From contig NZ_JAMOZL010000009.1 in assembly GCF_023667495.1 (NCBI RefSeq), positions 62,001 through 126,000 on the forward strand: a DNA stretch of 64,000 bases, written 5' to 3'. Shown here piece by piece: positions 9,683 to 18,021 of the stretch. How positions within the stretch are numbered: position 1 is the first letter of the stretch; each line of letters opens with the position of its first letter. Under the pieces are notes generated by a model, which was not told the origin of the DNA, did no database searches, and saw nothing but the letters and a program-made list of their open reading frames with translations. This DNA comes from Dyadobacter sp. MSC1_007 (lineage in GTDB: Bacteria; Bacteroidota; Bacteroidia; Cytophagales; Spirosomataceae). The translations under genes and the position numbers were made by a program.

Positions 9683-9690
9683 CAAAAATA
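9683..9690 (-). promoter_or_regulatory. Bacteroidota -7 promoter element before dtd
   Basis: The minus strand reads TATTTTTG, matching TAnnTTTG, 32 bp upstream of the dtd start codon. Confidence 0.6.
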
Positions 9691-9847
9691 CTAGTGAACT
9701 TTATTATAATAACCGGATAGAGCTAAAAAGCCGTTAGTTCGTTGAGAATTGCCGTTTAAATTTTAGAAGAGTAAGTTTCAGAATCTGGGACTTAGATTTA
9801 AATAAGTACTTGGGCATAACTTTAAGCACACACACTTTCAAATATTG

Positions 9848-10288
9848 ATGGATAGACCGAGCTACGAATTTGAATATTCTCTTCCCCAAGCAGTTTACTT
9901 GTTCAAGATCGAAGGAAAGAATGGTCGTGTCGGAAAGCGGGTCCAATTCGATTTGATTCAGGACAATATGTTTAATCTTGGCTTTGGCGATTGGAAAGAA
10001 GACGAGTGCGGATTTGATGATTTGGTTATAACCAACAATGGCGATATGGAGAAGGTGCTATCGACGGTTATTGCAATTGCCGTGAAGTTTTTGTCATTGA
10101 ACTGTGGAGCGTCTTTGTATCTTACTGGTAGTACTGCCGCCAGGACAAGGTTGTATCGGATTATCATCAGTAACAATTACCATGCAATCAGCAGAGAACA
10201 TGCCGTATGGGGATATTGGCGTGGAGAATGGTGTACTTATGAAAAAAATGTAGATTACGAAGCATTTTTGGTATCAGAATTGTTATAA
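9848..10288 (+). CDS. DUF6934-like protein of unknown function
   Basis: 146 residues from the ATG at 9848; a TTG codon immediately upstream is in frame. I recognise it only as similar to a widespread Bacteroidota family of unknown function, probably DUF6934. It has no signal peptide or membrane segment. Visible features are an aromatic N-terminus (YEFEYSLPQAVYLF), a central DDLVITNNGDMEKVLSTVIA and a conserved-looking LTGSTAARTRLYRIII that resembles a nucleic-acid or nucleotide-binding loop. The small gene at 10293 follows after 4 bp. The pair is visibly more A+T-rich than its neighbours, which suggests transfer. A toxin-antitoxin-like role is possible but only inferred. Confidence 0.7.
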   Translation: MDRPSYEFEYSLPQAVYLFKIEGKNGRVGKRVQFDLIQDNMFNLGFGDWKEDECGFDDLVITNNGDMEKVLSTVIAIAVKFLSLNCGASLYLTGSTAARTRLYRIIISNNYHAISREHAVWGYWRGEWCTYEKNVDYEAFLVSELL

Positions 10289-10292
10289 ATTT

Positions 10293-10484
10293 ATGAAAAT
10301 CATGTCCATTATGAAAGGCACACCCACTGAAAATGAGATATCCAACAAAACGCAGGGTACCTATAATCCCGAACTCGACAAATTTGTTGGTGTAGAGCTG
10401 TTTCCGGAAAAAATGGCAAAAGCGAGAGAAATGCTCAAAAATACGCCACTACCGCCCCAGCTCCGGGACCGGCAAGTTAAGTAA
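10293..10484 (+). CDS. Small hypothetical protein paired with the DUF6934-like gene
   Basis: 63 residues starting 4 bp after the upstream stop, so translation is probably coupled. It is polar, with no membrane segment; the C-terminal half (ELDKFVGVELFPEKMAKARE, then NTPLPPQLRDR) reads as a helix followed by a Pro-rich tail, a shape common in small partner or antitoxin proteins. I do not know a function. The gene ends 24 bp before sdaA on the same strand. Confidence 0.6.
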   Translation: MKIMSIMKGTPTENEISNKTQGTYNPELDKFVGVELFPEKMAKAREMLKNTPLPPQLRDRQVK

Positions 10485-10508
10485 CGCCTTTTCGGTTATT
10501 ACCATTTC

Positions 10509-11936
10509 ATGACATCTGAACGCATTTCCGTATTCGATATTTTTAAGATTGGCATAGGCCCGTCCAGTTCTCATACGCTTGGGCCATGGCGGGCGGCGCA
10601 GCAATTTTTGGAATTTGTAAAATCAGAAAATTTATTACCGAAGGTCCAATCCGTTACAGTGCATCTGTACGGCTCTCTGGCTAAAACCGGAAAGGGGCAC
10701 GGCACTGACATCGCTGTGATCCTGGGACTAAGCGGATACGACCCTGTGACGATAGAAACCGCCTCGATCGACCGTATATTGGCCGAAATGGCGTCCAGCG
10801 AGTCGATGATGCTGCATGGTGAAATGCAGATACGCTTCAATCGTAGCAAGGACATTGAATTCCACAAGCAGGAATCCCTTCCTTTCCATCCCAACGGCCT
10901 GATTTTCTTCGCTGATTGCGGGTTGTCAGGCCTGGTAACGCAGACCTATTATTCCATTGGCGGCGGCTTTGTCATCCAGGAAAATAATGAGGTAGAGACT
11001 GCTGATGCCCGCTGCGCCATTCCCTATCCGGTCGATTATGCCTCTGATCTGCTTAAATGGCACCATAGCTGCGGTAAGCAGATCTGGGAAATAGTGCTGG
11101 AAAATGAAAAACAGTGGAAGGACGAAGCGCTCATTCGCAAAGATTTATTAAATATCTGGCGCGTGATGCAGGACAGCATCTTCCATGGATGTCAGAACCG
11201 CGGCATATTGCCCGGTGGCCTCAATGTGCAGCGCAGGGCGGCCGCATTGAATCAAAAACTGCTGAAAGGACAGTCTTGCAGCGGCTGTGATGAATGGATA
11301 GCGCTGATCCAAAGCAATGGCAGCGGGTTCAATTACACGCTCGACTGGGTAAGCTGCTTTGCGCTCGCCGTCAATGAAGAAAACGCATCTTACAGCAGGG
11401 TGGTGACCGCACCCACCAACGGAGCGGCAGGGGTTATTCCGGCCGTTATTCAATTTTATGTGACTTTTTGCGGCGGTACAGAAGAAGATGTCTTCCGGTT
11501 TCTGCTCACTGCTGGGGAGATAGGAAGTATTTTCAAGAAAGGCGCTACGATTTCCGCGGCAATGGGCGGTTGTCAGGCTGAAATAGGGGTGTCCTCAGCG
11601 ATGGCAGCTGCGGGGCTCGCGCAGGTTTCGGGCGGTACGGTGGAACAATGCTTGATGGCTGCTGAAATTGCGATGGAGCATCACCTTGGTCTGACATGCG
11701 ATCCTGTTGCCGGTCTGGTTCAGATTCCATGTATCGAGCGTAATACGATGGGCGCTATCAAGGCTATCACGGCATCACAACTCGCATTGCAAAGCAACCC
11801 CGAAAATGCCAAGGTTTCGCTCGATAATGTGGTTAAAACCATGTGGCAGACGGCCCTGGACATGAATACCCGCTATAAGGAAACCTCCGAAGGCGGCCTG
11901 GCAGTCAATATCCCGATCAGTTTGAGCGAATGCTAG
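10509..11936 (+). CDS. sdaA: L-serine ammonia-lyase, iron-sulfur dependent, single chain
   Basis: 475 residues, matching the fused beta-alpha form. It deaminates L-serine to pyruvate using a [4Fe-4S] cluster. The beta domain opens with FKIGIGPSSSHTLGPWRAA. The alpha domain carries APTNGAAGVIPAV and the C-terminal Cys-bearing segment CDPVAGLVQIPCIERN, which supplies cluster ligands in the family. It converges with mgtE across an 11-bp gap. It lies close behind the 10293 gene on the same strand but is functionally unrelated, so that arrangement is probably fortuitous. Confidence 0.95.
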   Translation: MTSERISVFDIFKIGIGPSSSHTLGPWRAAQQFLEFVKSENLLPKVQSVTVHLYGSLAKTGKGHGTDIAVILGLSGYDPVTIETASIDRILAEMASSESMMLHGEMQIRFNRSKDIEFHKQESLPFHPNGLIFFADCGLSGLVTQTYYSIGGGFVIQENNEVETADARCAIPYPVDYASDLLKWHHSCGKQIWEIVLENEKQWKDEALIRKDLLNIWRVMQDSIFHGCQNRGILPGGLNVQRRAAALNQKLLKGQSCSGCDEWIALIQSNGSGFNYTLDWVSCFALAVNEENASYSRVVTAPTNGAAGVIPAVIQFYVTFCGGTEEDVFRFLLTAGEIGSIFKKGATISAAMGGCQAEIGVSSAMAAAGLAQVSGGTVEQCLMAAEIAMEHHLGLTCDPVAGLVQIPCIERNTMGAIKAITASQLALQSNPENAKVSLDNVVKTMWQTALDMNTRYKETSEGGLAVNIPISLSEC

Positions 11937-11947
11937 CACTTCAAGAC

Positions 11948-13300
11948 CTACAATCTTAATAGCAGGTGCGCAAGGCCAAAGTAGACGCCATAGCCGATCA
12001 GGTCGTTGGCCGTGGTGATGAAAGGACCGGACGCAACGGCAGGGTTAATACCGATCTTTTCAAGCACAATCGGCGTTAGCGTGCCCATGAACGAGGCCAG
12101 GAATACAACCGACATCAAAGCCGTGGAAACAACGAGCGCCAGTTGCAGATCATTACCGATCAGCATATTAAATCCGAATACAATGGCGCTGATAATGAGT
12201 CCATTAATAAAAGCGACAGCGAACATTCTGATCAGCCTCTGACCTAGCGAAGTGTCAATACCGGTCTTATCCGCAAGGCCCTGTAAAATGATGGAAGAAG
12301 TCTGAATGCCTACATTGCCGCCCGTAGAGCCGATAATGGGAATAAATGCGGCCATGGCCGGAATAATTTTTAAATCACCTTCAAAAAAGCTGATGAATTT
12401 GGCGGCCAGAATACCGCCCATCATGCCCACAAGCAGCCACGGAAGGCGTGCTTTGGTCTGCTGCCAGATGCTGTCATCCTCCTCTACATCACCAGTAATA
12501 CCAGCCATAGCCAGCGTATCGGAACTAGCCTGATCAGTAATCACATCGACGACGTCATCGATGGTAATGCGGCCGAGCAGTTTACCCTGCACATTCACGA
12601 CCGGCAAGGCATCCAAGTCATAACGACGCATGAGTTCAGCAACTTCCTCGGCTGGCCGGTAGGTCTCTACAAAAATGACATCCTTATCGTACAAGCTCTC
12701 GATCTTGGTGTTCTTGTGAGCCAGAACGATCTTTTTCAGCGACAAAATGCCAAACAGCTTCCCGAAATCATCCACCACATACACTGCATACACTTTGCCG
12801 ACATCCTCGGCCTGTTTGCGAAGCTCTTCAATACACTGATTAACAGTCCAGTTCACATTGGCCTTCACCAATTCTTTCTGCATCAGACCACCGGCAACAT
12901 CCTCATCATAATGCAGCAGATCAAGAATGAAACGGGCCTGCTCGCGGTCTTCAAGCAAGGCTATTACTTCCTCGCGGACACGGATGGGCTGCTCGTTCAG
13001 CAAATCCACGGCATCATCCGAATCGAAGCGGTTGACAAACTTGGATATTTCCTCGGAGGTGAAAGCTTTTAAAAACTCGCGGCGCTCATCGCGGTCCATA
13101 TCCGCCAGGATAGCCGCCCCGGTTTCAATGTCAAGCTGACTGATCAGGAACTTGGCACTGACAGTTTCCAGCTCATAAAGCAAGCTGGTGATGTCGGCCG
13201 GAAAGAGGCTCTCCATTTCCGACCGTATGGCCGCAGAGTCCTCCTTCTCAATCAGTTCCTGAATGTGGTCTACGTATAGCTGGGTTAGTTCGAAGGTCAT
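11948..13300 (-). CDS. mgtE: Magnesium transporter MgtE
   Basis: 450 residues in the canonical order: an N-terminal MgtE superhelical domain (~30-130), two CBS domains (~135-255) that sense cytoplasmic Mg2+, and a C-terminal block of five membrane helices (~280-450) with the pore motif GGNVGIQTSSIILQGLA. It is a gated Mg2+ channel of the inner membrane. It has its own -7 promoter element in the 67-bp gap after rsmA, so it need not depend on rsmA transcription. No M-box or other Mg riboswitch is visible upstream; the leader is too short. Confidence 0.95.
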   Translation of the reverse strand: MTFELTQLYVDHIQELIEKEDSAAIRSEMESLFPADITSLLYELETVSAKFLISQLDIETGAAILADMDRDERREFLKAFTSEEISKFVNRFDSDDAVDLLNEQPIRVREEVIALLEDREQARFILDLLHYDEDVAGGLMQKELVKANVNWTVNQCIEELRKQAEDVGKVYAVYVVDDFGKLFGILSLKKIVLAHKNTKIESLYDKDVIFVETYRPAEEVAELMRRYDLDALPVVNVQGKLLGRITIDDVVDVITDQASSDTLAMAGITGDVEEDDSIWQQTKARLPWLLVGMMGGILAAKFISFFEGDLKIIPAMAAFIPIIGSTGGNVGIQTSSIILQGLADKTGIDTSLGQRLIRMFAVAFINGLIISAIVFGFNMLIGNDLQLALVVSTALMSVVFLASFMGTLTPIVLEKIGINPAVASGPFITTANDLIGYGVYFGLAHLLLRL

Positions 13301-13343
13301 CGTAATTAGCTTTTAGCGATTGGCGAAATGCTTTTAGCTTACG

Positions 13344-13351
13344 CAAATATA
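13344..13351 (-). promoter_or_regulatory. Bacteroidota -7 promoter element before mgtE
   Basis: The minus strand reads TATATTTG, matching TAnnTTTG, 43 bp upstream of the mgtE start and within the rsmA-mgtE gap. Confidence 0.6.
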
Positions 13352-13367
13352 CTGTCTCAGAGAGGGT

Positions 13368-14168
13368 TTAGTTCACTGCCGGTAACGTTTGTGCCAGCAA
13401 TGTAAGCTCGACGAAGTCTTTGACACTCAATTGTTCGGCCCGCTTGTTGAGCAGCGGGTGGTCCGGCATTTCGCCTACCGGTTTCAATGCATTCCTAAGC
13501 GTTTTGCGGCGCTGGTTGAATGCGGTTTTGACAACCCTGAAAAACAGCTTTTCATTACATTCCAATGCAGTTACGCTGTTGCGCCGGAGCCGGATTACGC
13601 CCGACTGGACCTTTGGAGGTGGGTCGAATGCGCCCGGAGGAACCGATACCAGGTAATCGATGTCGTAGAAAGCCTGCAAAAATACGCTCAGAATGCCATA
13701 GTCCTTGTTTCCGGGAGGCGAGGCAATGCGCTGGGCCACTTCTTTTTGCAGCATGCAAACGATCTCGGGAATGCGGTCGCGTATTTCCAGGGCGCGGAAA
13801 AATATCTGCGAGGAAATGTTGTAGGGAAAGTTGCCAATGATGGCAAAAGTGCCCGAAAAATGCTCGTCGGGGTTGAATTTCAGGAAGTCGCCAGCGATGA
13901 TCCGCGGCGCAAGGTCGGGGTAATGCTTTTGCAGGTAGGTGACCGACTCGGTGTCAATTTCAATGACATGGGTGGTAAAGGCAGTCTTGGGAAGCAAAAA
14001 CTGCGTGAGTACGCCCATTCCCGGTCCTATTTCGAGGACCTGGTCATAATTGCCGTGAGATGAAAGGCCATCCACGATCCGCTGAGCAATATTTAAATCT
14101 TTAAGAAAGTGCTGGCCCAAATGCTTTTTGGCCCGTACCCTGGAATCATCCTGTTTTTTATAATTCAT
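13368..14168 (-). CDS. rsmA: 16S rRNA (adenine1518/1519-N6)-dimethyltransferase
   Basis: 266 residues, normal for KsgA/RsmA. It dimethylates two adjacent adenosines near the 3' end of 16S rRNA late in 30S assembly. The N-terminus AKKHLGQHFLKD, the SAM-binding motif VLEIGPGMGVLT and the catalytic motif GNFPYNISSQI are intact; the C-terminal helical domain is complete. The ATG at 14168 is preferred to a GTG two codons upstream because a -7 promoter element lies only 11 bp before it. Confidence 0.95.
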   Translation of the reverse strand: MNYKKQDDSRVRAKKHLGQHFLKDLNIAQRIVDGLSSHGNYDQVLEIGPGMGVLTQFLLPKTAFTTHVIEIDTESVTYLQKHYPDLAPRIIAGDFLKFNPDEHFSGTFAIIGNFPYNISSQIFFRALEIRDRIPEIVCMLQKEVAQRIASPPGNKDYGILSVFLQAFYDIDYLVSVPPGAFDPPPKVQSGVIRLRRNSVTALECNEKLFFRVVKTAFNQRRKTLRNALKPVGEMPDHPLLNKRAEQLSVKDFVELTLLAQTLPAVN

Positions 14169-14178
14169 TTTCACAGGC

Positions 14179-14186
14179 CAAAATTA
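14179..14186 (-). promoter_or_regulatory. Bacteroidota -7 promoter element before rsmA
   Basis: The minus strand reads TAATTTTG, matching TAnnTTTG. The short distance to the start codon implies a very short or near-leaderless transcript. Confidence 0.6.
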
Positions 14187-14256
14187 CGTCTTAATTCGTA
14201 GATTTATCGAATAAAGAATTGGAAGCAACCTTAAAAGTGCGATTGTACCGGGACTC

Positions 14257-17200
14257 ATGGAACTGATTTTATCCCAAACCGACTGGCAGACTATTCACCA
14301 CACACTGCAGCATTTAAATCTGATCGGAATTACGTTTTCTCCCGACTTCATCATCCGGAGCGTGAGCCCTCATGCGCTGATGAAAACGGGCTGGCATGAG
14401 TCGGACCTGGTGGGTTTCAGCATTTTCGATAAGCTTATTCCAAAGGAGGAAGAGTACGAGGTAAGGCAGATGCTCGAAGAAGGTATCCAGGGCAAACGCA
14501 AGCTGGAACAGCGCGAAGTGCCGTTTCTAGCACAAAAAGGCACATTAAGGACCTTTTCGATTAATTCGGTGCTCATGCACCAGGAGCAGGACGAAATAGA
14601 ATGCATTACGCTGGTGGGCGATGATATCACGCGCCGCCGGAGAATGGAATCGGCCATTGCCAAGTCCAATTCACAGTTGCAGGACCTGGTCGATAACACC
14701 AGCGATCTGATTCAGCTGGTGGCCATGGACGGCAAGTTTATATTCGTCAATAAGGCGTGGCGCGAGGTGCTTGGCTACGGACTGGATGAGATCGCCTCGA
14801 TGCGCATGGAAGATATCCTGCATCCTCAACACAAAGAACAGGCCCTGGCGCAGTTGAAATTGATCGAGCAGGGCGTTGCCAATCCGGCTTTTGAAGCGGT
14901 ATTTATGAGCCGTGAAGGCAGGAAGGTTTTTGTGGCCGGAAGCGTCAACTGCCGTTTCGATAATGGTAAACCGAGTGCATTCCGCTGCATCTTAAATGAT
15001 TTTACAGAGAAAATAAGGGCTGAAAAGGCGCAAAGCCTGTATTACAGCATTGCCAACTGGACAGTCAATACACAGAACCTGGACGAATTCTACCAGGGCA
15101 TTCACGAGGAACTGGGCAAGATCATCGATGTTAAAAACTTCTTTATTGCCCTTTATGACCCCAGCAAGAGCTACATTTATTTTCCTTATTATGTAGATCA
15201 ATATTTCAAAGGCAATGTAAGGTTTACCAAAAGAAGGCTGGGCAACGGACTTACCGAGTATGCGATTGCCTCGAACAAGCCGCTGTTTCTTTCTGGTGAA
15301 AAGATCGAAGAGCTGGCCAAAACCAACAGCCTTTATCTGTACGGGGTGACCCCGAAGTTGCTGCTTTGTGTGCCGCTGCGCATCGGAGACCGCGTGACAG
15401 GGATCATCGGGGTCAAATCCTATGATGATGCCAATGTGTTTGATACGCGAGATCTGGAACTGCTCGAATTCATTTCCGGGCAGGTGGCTATGGCTATCGC
15501 CAGAAAGCAAAGCGAAGAAGAATTAAGCAAATACCTGGCCCGTTTGAATGCGATTTTCGATAGCAGCTCGCATTTGATCTGGTCGGTGAATAAATCGCTG
15601 CAACTGACCTCGTTCAACCGGAATTACGCCGATCTGATCCATAATCAGCTGGGGGTAAGGCCGTCTCTGCAAGCTAGCGCCGAAAAGTTCGGCTGGCGGA
15701 TGGTGGGCAACAGTAACCGGAGGACTTTGGAAACCAAATATCGGCAGGCGCTGCGAGGAGAGCCCCAATACTTCGAGTTTAAAATCGAGCGGAAGGACGC
15801 CGGGGAAATGTGGCTGGAATTTTATCTGAACCCGATCCATTACGCCGACGGGGTGATCGAGGAGGTTTCCGGGATTGCCCGCGACATTACCCGCCGCAAG
15901 GAAGCCGAGCTTTCACTACGGCATAGCGAAGAGCTTTTCCGGGGTATTTTTGAAAACTTGCAGGACATTTATTGCAGGATCAACCGGATGGGCGAAATAA
16001 CCATGATCAGCCAGTCGGTGCTCAAACGGCTTGGTTACCTGCCAAGTGAAGTAATAGGACATAAAGTTGTTGAGTTTTTTGCCGATAAAAAGCGCATTCA
16101 TTCAGCGTTGATCAGGCTCAGAAAAACCAAGAGCCTGCGCAATTTTGAGATCACCATGTACCGCAAAGATGGTACCGAGCGGCAGTTCATGATCAATATG
16201 CTCATGTTTACCAATGACAAAGGCAAGCCGACCGAAGTGGCAGTGCTGGCCCGCGATATTACCGAGCTCAAACGCAATGAGCTGGAACTGCTGAAAGCCA
16301 AAGAGCACGCCGAACGCTCTTTGAAAGTAAAAGAGGGCTTTTTGGCTAATATGAGCCATGAAATCCGCACGCCAATGAATGGCGTGATCGGAATGATAGA
16401 TCTGTTGGGCGAGACGCCGCTGAATGTCGAGCAAAAGGATTACGTACTGACCATCAAGCGGTCTTCGGAAACACTGCTAAACATCCTGAACGACATCCTG
16501 GATCTTTCCAAGATCGAGGCAGGGAAGATGGAGCTGCACGAGGCGCCAATATCCGTGGAGGAATTGCTGCTGAAACTGGTTTCACTTTTCGGACAGACGG
16601 CCAAGAGCAAGGGCAATACATTGACCTATCACATCGCCCCGGATATTCCAAGGTTTATCATCGCAGACCAGACGCGGCTGCTTCAAATCCTGTCGAACCT
16701 TACTTCTAATGCATTGAAATTCACTGAAAACGGCGCAGTGAAAGTGTTTTTGACTTTGGTGAAAAAGGATGGATTATTCCATAAGATCAAAGTCGAGGTG
16801 CAGGATTCAGGCATTGGCATCAGCGCTACCGACAAGCAAATACTATTTACCTCATTTACACAGCTGGACAACTCATCCAGGAAGTCGTTCGGCGGCACAG
16901 GTCTTGGTCTGGCTATCTCAAAACAGCTGTGCGCGCTGATGAACGGGGATATTGGCGTCGAATCGACAATTGGAGAAGGAAGCACATTCTGGTTTACATT
17001 CGAAACCAAGGAAACTTCTATCGCCCAGATCAGCACGATTACTCAAATGGAGGATTTGCCCATTGAGGATGTTTTCTCTGACTACCACCCTTCGATTCTG
17101 CTTGTCGATGACAATGCTGTCAATAGGAAAGTGGCCAATGAAATCCTTAAAAAATCGGGCTGCCAGGTCGATCTGGCCGAAAGCGGATTTAAGGCACTCG

Positions 17201-17871
17201 AAATGGTGGAATCCAGGTACAACTCAGGCGGCAAGGGTTACGATATCATTTTTATGGATATTCAAATGCCGGATATGGATGGTGTAGAGACCACTCAGGA
17301 GCTCAAAAAAAAGTATGTCAAGGGTTTGCCGCCAATTGTGGCCATGACGGCCTATTCAATGAAGGAGGACCGTGACCGCTTTTTGAGCCAGGGGATGGAC
17401 GACTACATTGCCAAACCAATACGCGCGCAGACGCTGGTGCACAAGGTGAAAGATCTGATGGGCAACATCGAGAACCGTAAGCTCGAACTAAAACAAAAGG
17501 AGATAGCCCAGGAGGCCATGCTGCCGATTTTGGATAAGGAAATTATCGATCAGCTCAATGGCATAGGTGGCGCCGAGCTGGTATGGTCCGTCTTCGAAGA
17601 TTTTGTGACAGAATCCAATGAGCTTGTAGCAGGAGCGGTTGAGGCGTATCAGAAAGGCGATATTGCGACTGTCAAAAGCAATCTTCATACCTTGAAAGGC
17701 AGCGGCGGGACTGTGGGAGTCGCCCAGGTAGCCGAAATAGCCCGCGATGCCGAATGGCGATTGAAATCAAACGACACAAGCACTTTGGCCGAAGCATTAC
17801 CTCAGCTTGAAAAGGCATACGAGCGCTTTCTGGCCAATTATAAGGGTTTGCTGGAAGAATGGCTCAAATAA
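14257..17871 (+). CDS. Hybrid sensor histidine kinase with PAS/GAF sensors, receiver and Hpt domain
   Basis: 1204 residues with no membrane segment, so a cytoplasmic sensor. Order: PAS-like (~15-130), PAS (~135-250), GAF (~260-415), PAS (~425-550), PAS (~553-670), HisKA with the phospho-acceptor H-box SHEIRTPMNGVIGM (~705), HATPase with N-box LSNLTSNALKFT and GGTGLGLAIS, receiver (~945-1070; LLVDDNAVNR, FMDIQMPDMDG, Lys in YIAKPI), and a C-terminal Hpt (HTLKGSGGTVGVAQ). All four phosphorelay modules are in one chain, so phosphate could pass His-Asp-His before leaving to an unlinked regulator. No response-regulator gene is adjacent; the outer-membrane receptor-like gene downstream is a possible target. 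Confidence 0.93.
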   Translation: MELILSQTDWQTIHHTLQHLNLIGITFSPDFIIRSVSPHALMKTGWHESDLVGFSIFDKLIPKEEEYEVRQMLEEGIQGKRKLEQREVPFLAQKGTLRTFSINSVLMHQEQDEIECITLVGDDITRRRRMESAIAKSNSQLQDLVDNTSDLIQLVAMDGKFIFVNKAWREVLGYGLDEIASMRMEDILHPQHKEQALAQLKLIEQGVANPAFEAVFMSREGRKVFVAGSVNCRFDNGKPSAFRCILNDFTEKIRAEKAQSLYYSIANWTVNTQNLDEFYQGIHEELGKIIDVKNFFIALYDPSKSYIYFPYYVDQYFKGNVRFTKRRLGNGLTEYAIASNKPLFLSGEKIEELAKTNSLYLYGVTPKLLLCVPLRIGDRVTGIIGVKSYDDANVFDTRDLELLEFISGQVAMAIARKQSEEELSKYLARLNAIFDSSSHLIWSVNKSLQLTSFNRNYADLIHNQLGVRPSLQASAEKFGWRMVGNSNRRTLETKYRQALRGEPQYFEFKIERKDAGEMWLEFYLNPIHYADGVIEEVSGIARDITRRKEAELSLRHSEELFRGIFENLQDIYCRINRMGEITMISQSVLKRLGYLPSEVIGHKVVEFFADKKRIHSALIRLRKTKSLRNFEITMYRKDGTERQFMINMLMFTNDKGKPTEVAVLARDITELKRNELELLKAKEHAERSLKVKEGFLANMSHEIRTPMNGVIGMIDLLGETPLNVEQKDYVLTIKRSSETLLNILNDILDLSKIEAGKMELHEAPISVEELLLKLVSLFGQTAKSKGNTLTYHIAPDIPRFIIADQTRLLQILSNLTSNALKFTENGAVKVFLTLVKKDGLFHKIKVEVQDSGIGISATDKQILFTSFTQLDNSSRKSFGGTGLGLAISKQLCALMNGDIGVESTIGEGSTFWFTFETKETSIAQISTITQMEDLPIEDVFSDYHPSILLVDDNAVNRKVANEILKKSGCQVDLAESGFKALEMVESRYNSGGKGYDIIFMDIQMPDMDGVETTQELKKKYVKGLPPIVAMTAYSMKEDRDRFLSQGMDDYIAKPIRAQTLVHKVKDLMGNIENRKLELKQKEIAQEAMLPILDKEIIDQLNGIGGAELVWSVFEDFVTESNELVAGAVEAYQKGDIATVKSNLHTLKGSGGTVGVAQVAEIARDAEWRLKSNDTSTLAEALPQLEKAYERFLANYKGLLEEWLK

Positions 17872-18021
17872 CAGCGGAAACTGCCGGTATTTTTCATCGG
17901 TGAATTTGCGGGATCCGTCTATAAAATGGTGGGGTTCTGTCGATTGAAAAGGTTTATTGTAAAGAGGGATTAAACTTTTAGAGCAAGGCCCACTCTAACC
18001 TGCAATAAACCTTTACAAGTC

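Noticed and set aside
13389..14063. 224-residue open frame opposite rsmA
   Set aside because: Antisense shadow; RsmA motifs on the minus strand are complete.
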